A stretch of 64,000 bases of DNA, taken from Flavobacteriales bacterium UBA7468. GTDB taxonomy: Bacteria; Bacteroidota; Bacteroidia; Flavobacteriales_D; Crocinitomicaceae. The notes below the pieces were generated by a model. That model was not told the origin of the DNA. It saw nothing but the letters and a program-made list of their open reading frames with translations, and did not search any database. Shown here piece by piece: positions 1-7,257 of the stretch; the stretch's first letter is position 1; each line of letters opens with the position of its first letter. The position numbers and the translations under genes were made by a program. The stretch is from positions 1-64,000 of the forward strand of contig DLPC01000012.1 of assembly GCA_002478565.1 (NCBI GenBank), written 5' to 3'.

Positions 1-68
1 GCTCCCGCTCTTATTACCCTCTCCTCTTTTCCGCTTTTCAGTAAGACCGTTGTCTCAATTGCGGGGTG

Positions 69-98
69 CAAAGATATGTACTCTTTTTGGTTTCACAA
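69..98 (-). promoter_or_regulatory. Strong Bacteroidota-type promoter firing off the left edge
   Basis: On the minus strand a TTG (96-98) is followed after exactly 19 nt by TATCTTTG (69-76), an almost ideal Bacteroidota -33/-7 pair. The upstream side is A/T-rich (99-140, like an UP element) and the predicted start lies in a C/G-rich stretch (CACCCCGC). No coding frame begins in the remaining 60 nt, so a long leader runs off the window. The pattern resembles promoters of rRNA/tRNA operons in this phylum; the RNA itself is outside the window, so that identity is inference. Confidence 0.6.
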
Positions 99-170
99 CA
101 ATTTTTTGAAAGAAATTTTAATTTTTTTTCGATCAAAAATATAACTGCTTGATTTTAAAGCAACTTGAGC

Positions 171-755
171 TTAAAGATTTTTTATCTTTTTATTTAACTC
201 CAAAAGAACGCTGTCTGTTATGGTAGCAGAAGGAGAAAAATGAAGACTCGCTAAGGATACATTGAGCTCTGTTATGTAAACGTCATTTATATAGAGCACG
301 GTTTTATTTGTATCTGCTTCAAATGCCAAAAGCCAATCTTGTTTATAAAGGTAACCATCGCCCCATGTTGCCAAGACTAATTGCAATATTACTTTGATCT
401 TGTCTTCGAGCGAACTATCGCCCGAAAATTTTAATTCGGTCATAGCGATACCGAGTTGATCCAATAAAATTTTTTGATCTGTTTTAGACCAAGTTTTAAA
501 AGAAGGTAAAATGGACTCTATTAAAAACCGTTCGTTTGTATTTAAAACATAACGCTCTGTTCGCTGGTTAATTTGTCGTGCTACAGCAAACCATTGCTTC
601 AGCGCAACCAATAAACCAATTAATATTGCAATTCCTGAGAGTTTTGCGATGAAAATAAATTCCTGCCATATTAGTACTGGTATGAGCAGTAGTAATATGG
701 CAAAAAATGGCAACCAGAAATTGAAATGAAATTTATTCAGCGATCCATTTGTCAT
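171..755 (-). CDS. Hypothetical membrane-anchored protein, 194 aa
   Basis: I do not recognise this family. The N-terminus (residues about 12-52) holds two closely spaced hydrophobic segments predicted to form a transmembrane hairpin. It is followed by about 140 mostly hydrophilic residues with mixed alpha/beta character and no obvious catalytic motif. Its ATG overlaps the end of the upstream 64-residue gene by 23 nt, so the two are almost certainly co-transcribed and translationally coupled. The soluble part has a net acidic and Thr/Asp-rich composition without cysteine pairs. The hairpin orientation suggests that the soluble part faces the cytoplasm, but this is inference. Function unknown. 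Confidence 0.7.
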   Translation of the reverse strand: MTNGSLNKFHFNFWLPFFAILLLLIPVLIWQEFIFIAKLSGIAILIGLLVALKQWFAVARQINQRTERYVLNTNERFLIESILPSFKTWSKTDQKILLDQLGIAMTELKFSGDSSLEDKIKVILQLVLATWGDGYLYKQDWLLAFEADTNKTVLYINDVYITELNVSLASLHFSPSATITDSVLLELNKKIKNL

Positions 756-927
756 TTCGCATCTCGCCTTTTATGGTTACATCTTTGGTTCTAGAATAGT
801 CTTCAGCGGCCATGAGCATTTGTTCGCGGGTATCGCGTCTGATGAGTATAGCTGAGGATCCTTGAGACTTTACTTCTATGTAGAATCCGTTTCTTAAACG
901 AGCGGGTTTTGTTGGTGGTCTTCCCAT
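733..927 (-). CDS. Small conserved Bacteroidota protein with AT-hook-like N-terminus, 64 aa
   Basis: A 64-residue basic protein opening with MGRPPTKPAR; the GRPP core resembles an AT-hook DNA-minor-groove motif. The rest predicts a short beta-rich domain (residues 14-32) and a helix (33-46). Small proteins with this same opening (GRPPTKPARL) are, to my memory, widespread in Bacteroidota and have no assigned function; this is recollection, not a search. It is the first gene of a two-gene unit: its stop lies 23 nt inside the following membrane protein gene. The short size, the overlap and the family resemblance argue that it is real. Nucleic-acid binding is a guess from the hook motif. Confidence 0.7.
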   Translation of the reverse strand: MGRPPTKPARLRNGFYIEVKSQGSSAILIRRDTREQMLMAAEDYSRTKDVTIKGEMRNDKWIAE

Positions 928-1034
928 GTTTGATTTGATTAAAGTTTAATAAGAATTGACAATATAACTATTAAATTGAACATTTGTTGTGTTTTTGTCA
1001 AAAATCATGCCTAATTCATTTCGAGGCAAAGCAC

Positions 1035-1042
1035 TAACTTTG
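1035..1042 (+). promoter_or_regulatory. -7 promoter box of the ABC-F gene
   Basis: TAACTTTG, a perfect TAnnTTTG box, ends 4 nt before the ATG at 1047. Transcription would start at or next to the start codon, giving a leaderless or nearly leaderless mRNA. No matching TTG at the expected -33 position is evident. Confidence 0.6.
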
Positions 1043-1046
1043 CGCC

Positions 1047-2981
1047 ATGATTCAACTAGACCGTCTCGGATATTTTTTACCACAGGGGCACTTATTTGCA
1101 AATGTTAATTTACAAATCAACAAAGGAGATAAAGTTGGCTTGGTAGGTAAGAATGGTGCAGGTAAATCAACACTACTTAGGATATTATCCGGTAAGATTC
1201 AAGCGACAGAGGGGCACATACACCATCCAAAAAATTTAAAATTCGGCTTTTTAACACAAGATATTCATATCGATGTGCAACAAAGCGTTTATGACTTTTT
1301 GTTTTACTCCAATGACTTACTCAATCAAATCAGACAGCGCTTGGATGAAATCAATGAGCAACTCACCACACGAACCGATTACGAAGCAGAAAGCTACCTT
1401 GCCCTTCTCGATGAATTAACAGAACTCAATCATCGCTTCAATGTACACGAAGGTTATCAATGGGAAGAAAAAATTAAAGCTACTTTAGAAGGCCTTGGTT
1501 TTAGCGAACTAGATCAGCAAAAAAATATTGCTCAATGTTCAGGAGGTTGGAAGATGCGCGCTGAATTGGCCAGAATACTAGTGAATCAACCTGACATACT
1601 TTTATTAGATGAGCCAACGAACCATCTAGATATCTTATCGATTAGTTGGTTGGAATCTTATTTACAACGCTTTGATGGGGCAGTGATCTTGATTTCGCAC
1701 GACCGCCTATTTCTGGACAATGTGAGTACCAGAACGCTAGAAATTTCCAGGCAACAAATTTTTGATTTCCCCTACCCCTATACAAAGTACAAAGAACTCA
1801 GGGCGGAAGAACTTGAACGCTTGGAACAAGCTAAAAAACAACAAGACAAAGACATCAAGCACACCGAAGAACTCATTGAAAAGTTCCGGGCAAAGAAAAA
1901 TAAAGCAGCCTTTGCACAGTCATTGATCAAGAAATTAGAGAAAACTGACCGCATAGAAGTTGAAAAAGATCAAGTTGCCCGTCTCAAATTACGCTTTCCT
2001 CTTGCTGTACAGCCGGGCAAATGGGTGCTTGAACTGACTGAGGTCGGCAAAAGCTATGATGAGCGTCAGTTATTTAAAAATGTATCGATCACAATAGGTA
2101 GAGGCGAAAAAATTGCCCTTCTTGGCCCCAATGGCGTTGGAAAATCAACTTTATTAAAGGCTATCATGGGAACTATTGATCATGACGGTACCGTAGCACT
2201 CGGTCACAATGTCAGTATTTCTTATTTCGCACAAGATCAAGCCGAAAAACTCGATCCCAAACTAAGCATTTTTGAAACCGTGGATCAAATAGCAAAAGGA
2301 GACCTTCGCAAAGATCTACGAAGTATTTTGGGTGCATTTTTGTTTTCTGGGGAAGATGTAGATAAAAAAGTATCGGTGTTGTCCGGTGGAGAAAGAACAA
2401 GACTCGCGCTGTGTTGCTTGTTGTTAAGCCCCTCAAATTTCCTCATTCTTGATGAACCGACCAACCATTTGGACCTACAGAGTAAAGAAGTATTAAAAGA
2501 AGCGTTATTACATTACGAAGGGACCTTCATTATTGTATCGCACGACAGAGAATTCGTCGATGGCCTAAGTAACCGTATCTGGGATATTGAAAAAGAAAAT
2601 ATTTTAATACACCATTTTAATCTTCAGGAGTACCTCGATTACAAACTACAAAAGAATCCTCAAACCACAGTTTTAAAAAATAAGGACGACCACACTAAGC
2701 CCCCTAAAAATCAACAAGTTTCAGAAATTAAAGACGTAGTTGCTAAACCTAAATTTGATAAAGCGAAGCAGAAACTCGAGCGAGAAATCAATAACCTCGA
2801 ACAACAAATTGAGCAACAAGAGCGTTTACTTACCGAGATTGAAAATGAACTTGGTACGTTGGATTATGAAAATAAGCAACAATACAATCAAGTTTTAAAT
2901 CGGTATGAAACGGAAAAGCTGAATCTCGAAGGACTTTATCAAAAATGGGAGCTCAAACAAAATGAATTATCTGAAGTCTAA
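1047..2981 (+). CDS. ABC-F family ATPase (Uup/YheS-like), 644 aa
   Basis: A soluble duplicated ATP-binding cassette protein without membrane segments. ABC-F proteins bind the ribosome and resolve stalled translation or ribosome-assembly states. First cassette: Walker A GKNGAGKST at about residues 34-42, ABC signature with CSGG, and Walker B LLLDEPTNHLD. An interdomain arm rich in Lys/Glu spans about 255-300. Second cassette: Walker A GPNGVGKST at about 358-366, signature LSGGER at about 445, Walker B ILDEPTNHLDL at about 464. The last 85 residues form a charged coiled coil (about 565-640), a hallmark of the Uup/YheS branch. Length is normal. The start is set by the -7 box 4 nt upstream. Assignment to a housekeeping rather than an antibiotic-resistance ABC-F is inferred from the long C-terminal coiled coil. 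Confidence 0.93.
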   Translation: MIQLDRLGYFLPQGHLFANVNLQINKGDKVGLVGKNGAGKSTLLRILSGKIQATEGHIHHPKNLKFGFLTQDIHIDVQQSVYDFLFYSNDLLNQIRQRLDEINEQLTTRTDYEAESYLALLDELTELNHRFNVHEGYQWEEKIKATLEGLGFSELDQQKNIAQCSGGWKMRAELARILVNQPDILLLDEPTNHLDILSISWLESYLQRFDGAVILISHDRLFLDNVSTRTLEISRQQIFDFPYPYTKYKELRAEELERLEQAKKQQDKDIKHTEELIEKFRAKKNKAAFAQSLIKKLEKTDRIEVEKDQVARLKLRFPLAVQPGKWVLELTEVGKSYDERQLFKNVSITIGRGEKIALLGPNGVGKSTLLKAIMGTIDHDGTVALGHNVSISYFAQDQAEKLDPKLSIFETVDQIAKGDLRKDLRSILGAFLFSGEDVDKKVSVLSGGERTRLALCCLLLSPSNFLILDEPTNHLDLQSKEVLKEALLHYEGTFIIVSHDREFVDGLSNRIWDIEKENILIHHFNLQEYLDYKLQKNPQTTVLKNKDDHTKPPKNQQVSEIKDVVAKPKFDKAKQKLEREINNLEQQIEQQERLLTEIENELGTLDYENKQQYNQVLNRYETEKLNLEGLYQKWELKQNELSEV

Positions 2982-2999
2982 AACTGCTAATTTTACAAC

Positions 3000-3425
3000 G
3001 TGAAAACACTGTTATTTTTACTTTTTGGTCTTCTCCTTGTTTCTTCCAATTGCAAGCAGCAAAATCAACATCCAGTACCTTTTGTTCCGGTGGATGTTAC
3101 CATTGACATTCAATTGCCTAGCTATAGCGACTTACAAGGGGTTGGTGGCTGGACTTACATCAATGGAGGCTCACGCGGAATCATTGTTTACCGCCGCGGA
3201 ATAGAAGACTTTGTCGCTTTCGATAGGCATTCACCAGCTGATGTCAATGGCACTTGCTCTTTACCACTTTTTCCGGATGCCCAAAATTTTCTGCAATTAA
3301 AGGATACTTGCAACAACGCCGTTTTTTCTTTGTATGATGGCTCACCAGTAAGCAATAGTATCTACGGCCTCAGACAATACGCAACACAATTTAACGGTAA
3401 CAATTTATTAAGAATATACAACTGA
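3000..3425 (+). CDS. Lipoprotein with Rieske-like fold that has lost its cluster ligands, 141 aa
   Basis: GTG start 4 nt after a TAATTTTA box (2988-2995). Signal peptide with lipobox-like VSSN-C18. The remainder looks like the Rieske domain family of Bacteroidota lipoproteins: a beta-rich body, GGSRGIIVYRR (56-66), FDRHSP (74-79) where a true Rieske box I would read C-x-H, and C104-N-N-A107 followed by FSLYDGSPV where box II would read C-x-x-H then the DG loop. Only H77 and C104 of the four ligands remain, so a 2Fe-2S cluster is unlikely. The gene lies 1 nt upstream of a real 2Fe-2S ferredoxin gene. The fold assignment is from remembered family resemblance; function unknown. Confidence 0.72.
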   Translation: MKTLLFLLFGLLLVSSNCKQQNQHPVPFVPVDVTIDIQLPSYSDLQGVGGWTYINGGSRGIIVYRRGIEDFVAFDRHSPADVNGTCSLPLFPDAQNFLQLKDTCNNAVFSLYDGSPVSNSIYGLRQYATQFNGNNLLRIYN

Positions 3426-3426
3426 T

Positions 3427-3750
3427 ATGGCAGATATTAAAGTCACCATCATTGACCGCGAAGGACAAGCACATGAATTAGAGGGTCCAACTGATATGAA
3501 CATGAACATCATGGAATTATGCAAGGCCTATGAACTTCCTGTAAAAGGCGAATGCGGCGGCATGGCCATGTGTGCTACCTGCCAATGCTACTTGGAGTCT
3601 GACACCGAGCTACCAGAACAAAGTGACGCTGAACTCGATATGCTTGATCAAGCGTTTTTCGTGAAGTCTAATAGCCGTTTGGGCTGCCAAATTCACTTGG
3701 ATGAGAACATTGACGGCATCGTTTTGAGACTTGCCCCTGAGCAAGACTAA
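3427..3750 (+). CDS. 2Fe-2S ferredoxin, adrenodoxin type, 107 aa
   Basis: A small electron carrier. Cluster ligands are visible as C43-x5-C49-x2-C52 and C87, the adrenodoxin/ISC-ferredoxin spacing, with the conserved ECGGMAMCATC loop. The protein begins MADIKVTIIDREG, the usual beta-strand start of this fold, and ends in a short acidic tail. It has no signal peptide, so it acts in the cytoplasm, probably in Fe-S cluster assembly or as donor to a reductase. It follows the Rieske-like lipoprotein gene by 1 nt (stop TGA, then ATG), which makes co-transcription likely although the two products act in different compartments. A terminator overlaps its stop codon. Confidence 0.93.
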   Translation: MADIKVTIIDREGQAHELEGPTDMNMNIMELCKAYELPVKGECGGMAMCATCQCYLESDTELPEQSDAELDMLDQAFFVKSNSRLGCQIHLDENIDGIVLRLAPEQD

Positions 3751-3768
3751 ACTCGCTGTTTAGTTTTT
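3746..3768 (+). terminator. Intrinsic terminator after the ferredoxin gene
   Basis: Perfect 7-bp stem ACTAAAC/GTTTAGT (3746-3752 and 3758-3764) with loop TCGCT, followed by TTTT. It overlaps the stop codons of the two convergent genes at both ends (ferredoxin stop 3748-3750, msrBA stop 3760-3762). Confidence 0.72.
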
Positions 3769-4791
3769 CAACTGAGTTGCAAAAACTTTTCTGAACTTTT
3801 CAACCTTTGGTCGAACCACTGCCTGACAATATGGATTGCCTGGGTTGTTTTCAAAATAGTTGTGATGGTAGTCTTCTGCTTCAAAATAATTATTGATGGC
3901 TACTATTTGTGTGACAATAGGTTTATCCCAAACTTTTTCAGCTTCTAATCTTTGAAGGTATTTGATGGCGAGGGCTTTTTGCGCATCGTTATGATAGAAA
4001 ATTACAGAACGGTATTGCGTACCGATATCATTACCTTGTTTGTTGAGTTGCGTTGGGTCATGAACAAACCAAAACACCTTAAGTAATTCTTCATATGAAA
4101 CCACACTTGGATCAAAAACGACTTGTGCCACTTCTGCATGACCTGTTTTGCCGGTGCAAACTTCTTGGTAAGTAGGGTTTTGTTTTTGTCCGCCCGCATA
4201 GCCTGGCACGACGGAAATAACTCCTTTCATGTCTTTGAAACATGCTTCTATGCACCAAAAGCAGCCAGCACCGAAGGTGGCAATTTCAGTTGCTTCTTTC
4301 ATCGTATTCTTTTGTTTTTCATTTGTATTTTGTTCAGATTTGGCTACAAAATTTAAAGACGCTGAATTGACGCAATAACGCAAACCAGTTGGTTTTGGTC
4401 CGTCTTCAAAAACGTGCCCTAAATGTGCCTGACAATTGGCACACTTGATTTCTGTTCGTACCATCCCATGTGAACGATCGAGGTGCTTACTCACATTCCC
4501 ATTGGTGAGCACATCATAAAAACTTGGCCAACCAGAACCTGAATCGTATTTGGTGGTGCTTTCAAACAAAGGGGCATCACAAGCCACACAAATATAGGTG
4601 CCTGCTTCGTGGTGATCCCAATATTTACCAGTAAATGGACGCTCTGTACCGCCATTTACCACGTAACATACGTTTTCTGGCAGCGCTCTTCCATTGAATG
4701 AATTGGTGTTATCGTTCGAACCTTCCTGATGAGGCTCTTGTCCGCAAGCGTTGAGATTTAAAAACATGAGCAAATAAACTAAGTATTTCAT
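3760..4791 (-). CDS. msrBA: Bifunctional peptide-methionine sulfoxide reductase MsrB-MsrA lipoprotein, 343 aa
   Basis: Repairs both stereoisomers of methionine sulfoxide in envelope proteins. I place the start at 4791 because MKYLVYLLMFLNLNAC gives a complete lipoprotein signal (lipobox LNA-C16); an in-frame upstream ATG at 4815 only adds eight residues before it. The MsrB domain comes first, with zinc motifs CVAC and CANC, GSGWPSF, and the catalytic RYCVNSASLNF. The MsrA domain follows, with catalytic GCFWC at its start, PGYAGG, GHAE and the DPTQ region. The order B-then-A is opposite to the A-then-B order of Neisseria PilB-type fusions. Divergent from the MFS gene, and convergent with the ferredoxin gene. 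The linker between domains (SEQNTNEKQKN) is short and hydrophilic. Confidence 0.94.
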   Translation of the reverse strand: MKYLVYLLMFLNLNACGQEPHQEGSNDNTNSFNGRALPENVCYVVNGGTERPFTGKYWDHHEAGTYICVACDAPLFESTTKYDSGSGWPSFYDVLTNGNVSKHLDRSHGMVRTEIKCANCQAHLGHVFEDGPKPTGLRYCVNSASLNFVAKSEQNTNEKQKNTMKEATEIATFGAGCFWCIEACFKDMKGVISVVPGYAGGQKQNPTYQEVCTGKTGHAEVAQVVFDPSVVSYEELLKVFWFVHDPTQLNKQGNDIGTQYRSVIFYHNDAQKALAIKYLQRLEAEKVWDKPIVTQIVAINNYFEAEDYHHNYFENNPGNPYCQAVVRPKVEKFRKVFATQLKN

Positions 4792-4831
4792 GAATAGATA
4801 ACAAAGAACACACATAATAGTTTAATCCGAC

Positions 4832-4839
4832 TAATTTTG
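4832..4839 (+). promoter_or_regulatory. -7 promoter box of the MFS gene
   Basis: TAATTTTG ends 4 nt before the GTG start at 4844, so the transcript is predicted to be leaderless. Confidence 0.6.
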
Positions 4840-4843
4840 CAGC

Positions 4844-6049
4844 GTGATAAAATCCTACCCCAAAGATTTCTGGCTGCTGAGTGCCAGCATGTTCTGCTTT
4901 ATGCTCAGCTTCAATTTGATCTTGCCAGAAATGAATCAATTTATTAGTTCACTGGGTGGGTCAGCCTATAAAGGAAGCATCATCTTCTTGTTTTCAATTG
5001 CTGCAGGGCTTTCCAGACCCTATGCAGGGAAATTAGCTGATGTCATGGGGCGCAAAAAAACGATGAATATTGGCTTGCTCATTACAATTGTAGTCAGCTT
5101 GAGCTACCCTTTCACAAGAAGTATCGGACTCCTTTTTGCACTTCGTTTCATCCATGGCCTGAGCGCAGGCTTTAGCCCAACAAGTGCTACGGCACTACTC
5201 ACCGATCTCTTACCTGAAAAACGCAGAGGAGCTGCCATGGGAATTTGGGGAACATTTATTTCGTTAGGTATTGGCATTGGGCAGTCTTTAGGGTCATTTA
5301 TTTTTAGTCAGAGCAACTACGACACACTGTTTTTATGTGCCGCAGGCTTTGGTTTTTTGGCCGTTATTTTTAGTGGATTCATCAAAGAAACCCTTTCAAA
5401 TAAGCAAGCATTCAGTTGGTCTATATTGAAATTAAAAACAGAAGATATCATCGAAAAACCTGTGAAACCAGCAGCACTGATCATGTTTTTAACGGCAATA
5501 AGTTCGGGTATGATTTTCGTACTGACACCTGATGTCTCGGACTTTTTACAAATCACAAATAAAGGCTATTTCTTCGGCATCTATGTGCTTTCCACTATTG
5601 TCATGCGGCTATTTTTTTCGTCGTTATCTGATCGCATTGGACGAGAGCAAACCCTTTTGATTGGCTGTGTCTTTTTGATCATGAGTATGGGCTTGCTGGC
5701 TACCGCGAATTCTTTCTTTAGCTATACGCTTGCGGCAGCTGTTTTTGGCTTAGCAACTGGTGTTTCAAGCCCTACACTTTTTGCCTGGACTGCAGATCTT
5801 AGCTTACCCGAACGACGCGGAACGGGCTCTGGCACCATGTTTATCGCGCTTGAAGGGGGGATACTTTTTGGTTCCGGGCTGACCTTTATTTTTTATAAAA
5901 ACACTATAGAAAGTGCGCAAATGCTTTTTAATATAGCGGGTGGATTTGCTTTTGTTGCTTTGATCGCATTGATTTTACAACTCCAACGCAAGAAAATTAA
6001 ACGTGCTGATTTAAATAGCGCCGAACCAAATAATGCCCTAGATAAATAA
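4844..6049 (+). CDS. MFS transporter, 401 aa
   Basis: An inner-membrane secondary transporter of the major facilitator superfamily. About 12 hydrophobic segments are visible. Motif A, GKLADVMGRKK, lies at residues 62-72 in the loop after the second membrane helix, and its pseudo-repeat SSLSDRIGREQ lies at about 255-265 in the second half. The start is GTG, fixed by the promoter box 4 nt upstream and by a short N-terminus leading directly into the first helix. Substrate cannot be told from the sequence; drug-efflux-type members of this size are common. Its 3' end overlaps the convergent transporter gene by 53 nt. Confidence 0.85.
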   Translation: MIKSYPKDFWLLSASMFCFMLSFNLILPEMNQFISSLGGSAYKGSIIFLFSIAAGLSRPYAGKLADVMGRKKTMNIGLLITIVVSLSYPFTRSIGLLFALRFIHGLSAGFSPTSATALLTDLLPEKRRGAAMGIWGTFISLGIGIGQSLGSFIFSQSNYDTLFLCAAGFGFLAVIFSGFIKETLSNKQAFSWSILKLKTEDIIEKPVKPAALIMFLTAISSGMIFVLTPDVSDFLQITNKGYFFGIYVLSTIVMRLFFSSLSDRIGREQTLLIGCVFLIMSMGLLATANSFFSYTLAAAVFGLATGVSSPTLFAWTADLSLPERRGTGSGTMFIALEGGILFGSGLTFIFYKNTIESAQMLFNIAGGFAFVALIALILQLQRKKIKRADLNSAEPNNALDK

Positions 6050-6698
6050 ATGGCGTGAGCAATACTGCGATCAGCATTTTAAGTAAATAATTGGTTGGTG
6101 CAACCTCCAAATAAGTGCTCAACGACATGGCGCCGGGTAAAACAAAACCGATGTATAAGACAATATAGGAATCGATGAGTTGTGAAATCATGGTACTGCC
6201 TGTACTGCGCAACCAAATAAAGCGATTACCCGTGCGCTGCTTGATTTTCTCAAACAAAAATGCATCTAGTAACTGAGATACTAAAAAGGCGGCAATACTC
6301 CCGACAATAACAGCCTGTGCTTGCCCAAAAACCAAGTTATAAGCCTCGTTGGTCGCTAATTTGGAACCCTTGATTTCATATGCTGGAATGGACATAGAGA
6401 CACCAACGATGATAAAACAATAGGCAATGAGCGTTGCGGTTATCCATGAAAGGCGTCTGACCGCTTTCTGGCCATAAAATTCATTCATGAGGTCTGTAAG
6501 AATAAAAACCACGGGCCACGGTAAGATGCCAATAATAGTGATAAATGGGCCAAATTGTTTACCAAAAACTTGCCAAGATAATGGAATTTGAATGAGCTTA
6601 TTACTGATTAATTCAGCTGTCACGGCGTTGGTCACGAATAGACCTGCTAGTACGATAAAAAGCCATTGACGTCGTTCGTTAAGTTGGGCTTGTTCCAT
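5997..6698 (-). CDS. yhhQ: Queuosine precursor transporter family (YhhQ/VUT), 233 aa
   Basis: An inner-membrane protein with about six hydrophobic segments. Members of the YhhQ/VUT family import queuosine precursors (preQ0/preQ1) for tRNA modification. Supporting motifs are TAELISNKLIQI near the N-terminus, the acidic DLMNEFYG segment and the conserved GSTMISQLIDS segment in the second half. I start it at the ATG at 6698: the in-frame TTG two codons earlier lies within the TACTTTTG promoter box (6702-6709), only 3 nt upstream of this ATG. It overlaps the convergent MFS gene by 53 nt, so the two mRNAs can pair at their 3' ends. Substrate is family-level knowledge, not shown here. Confidence 0.87.
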   Translation of the reverse strand: MEQAQLNERRQWLFIVLAGLFVTNAVTAELISNKLIQIPLSWQVFGKQFGPFITIIGILPWPVVFILTDLMNEFYGQKAVRRLSWITATLIAYCFIIVGVSMSIPAYEIKGSKLATNEAYNLVFGQAQAVIVGSIAAFLVSQLLDAFLFEKIKQRTGNRFIWLRSTGSTMISQLIDSYIVLYIGFVLPGAMSLSTYLEVAPTNYLLKMLIAVLLTPFIYLGHYLVRRYLNQHV

Positions 6699-6701
6699 GG
6701 T

Positions 6702-6709
6702 CAAAAGTA
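6702..6709 (-). promoter_or_regulatory. -7 promoter box of the yhhQ-like gene
   Basis: On the minus strand TACTTTTG ends 3 nt before the ATG at 6698. It decides the start, because the alternative TTG would sit inside the box. Confidence 0.55.
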
Positions 6710-6713
6710 CAAA

Positions 6714-7199
6714 TTATTGTACGCCGTAGTCAAGACGCTTTGTTTTGATGTAGCGCTGAATATAATACTGAGAGGTTTTGAAGTTATCGATTCGAACACC
6801 TGTATTGGCCGAATGAATAAATTTAATAGCATCAGGTGTCACTTCAACTACGAGCGCAACGTGGCCCACCGTCGTAGAATTGACATTGCTTCCTTTGAAA
6901 AACATTAAGTCACCGGGCTGAATATCAGATAATTTGACGGTAGTACCCAACTCGGCAAGCCCATAACTGGTACGAACGAGATCAAAGCCAAAATTTCCGA
7001 AAATGTAGTTGATGAATCCAGAACAGTCAAAACCCGAAGGAGTTGTTCCTCCATAGCGGTATGGCACCCCTAAAAAACTTTTGGCATAGTTGATAATGGC
7101 ATCAACCTGCGGATCATTTTTTGGAGTTGGCGTTTGCGCTTTTGCGTGGTTCGAGACCTGAAGACACAAGAGCAGAAAAAAGATGCGGAGAAATTTCAT
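6714..7199 (-). CDS. Secreted NlpC/P60 cysteine peptidase, 161 aa
   Basis: A peptidoglycan endopeptidase of the C40 family, cutting stem peptides in the periplasm. A Sec signal peptide covers residues 1-21 (MKFLRIFFLLLCL...AKA, cleavage before Q22). The single NlpC/P60 domain shows YAKSFLGVPYRYGG, catalytic C59 in FDCSGF, H113 in GHVALVV and a third polar residue H129 in IHSAN. There is no SH3 or LysM targeting domain, so it is a minimal enzyme. Divergent from the MerR-type gene; a TATTTTTG box lies at 7216-7223, 16 nt from the start. It ends 4 nt before the -7 box of the next minus-strand gene, which therefore has its own promoter. Confidence 0.93.
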   Translation of the reverse strand: MKFLRIFFLLLCLQVSNHAKAQTPTPKNDPQVDAIINYAKSFLGVPYRYGGTTPSGFDCSGFINYIFGNFGFDLVRTSYGLAELGTTVKLSDIQPGDLMFFKGSNVNSTTVGHVALVVEVTPDAIKFIHSANTGVRIDNFKTSQYYIQRYIKTKRLDYGVQ

Positions 7200-7215
7200 T
7201 TTCTGACGTCTGTTG

Positions 7216-7236
7216 CAAAAATAATAATTATTTTCG
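7216..7236. promoter_or_regulatory. Overlapping divergent promoters (NlpC/P60 and MerR genes)
   Basis: Minus-strand box TATTTTTG (7216-7223) reads toward the peptidase gene. Plus-strand box TATTTTCG (7229-7236, a TAnnTTCG variant) reads toward the MerR gene at 7258. With only 5 nt between the boxes, both polymerases could not bind at once, so a MerR-type protein bound here could control both genes. Confidence 0.45.
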
Positions 7237-7257
7237 AATGTTCATTCAAGTAAACAG

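Noticed and set aside
1..10. GCTCCCGCTC at the window edge could be the 3' end of a plus-strand glycine tRNA (CTCCCGC acceptor strand).
   Set aside because: Only nine bases are visible, and a strong minus-strand promoter 60 nt away reads across it, which fits an RNA leader better. Without the sequence to the left it cannot be supported.
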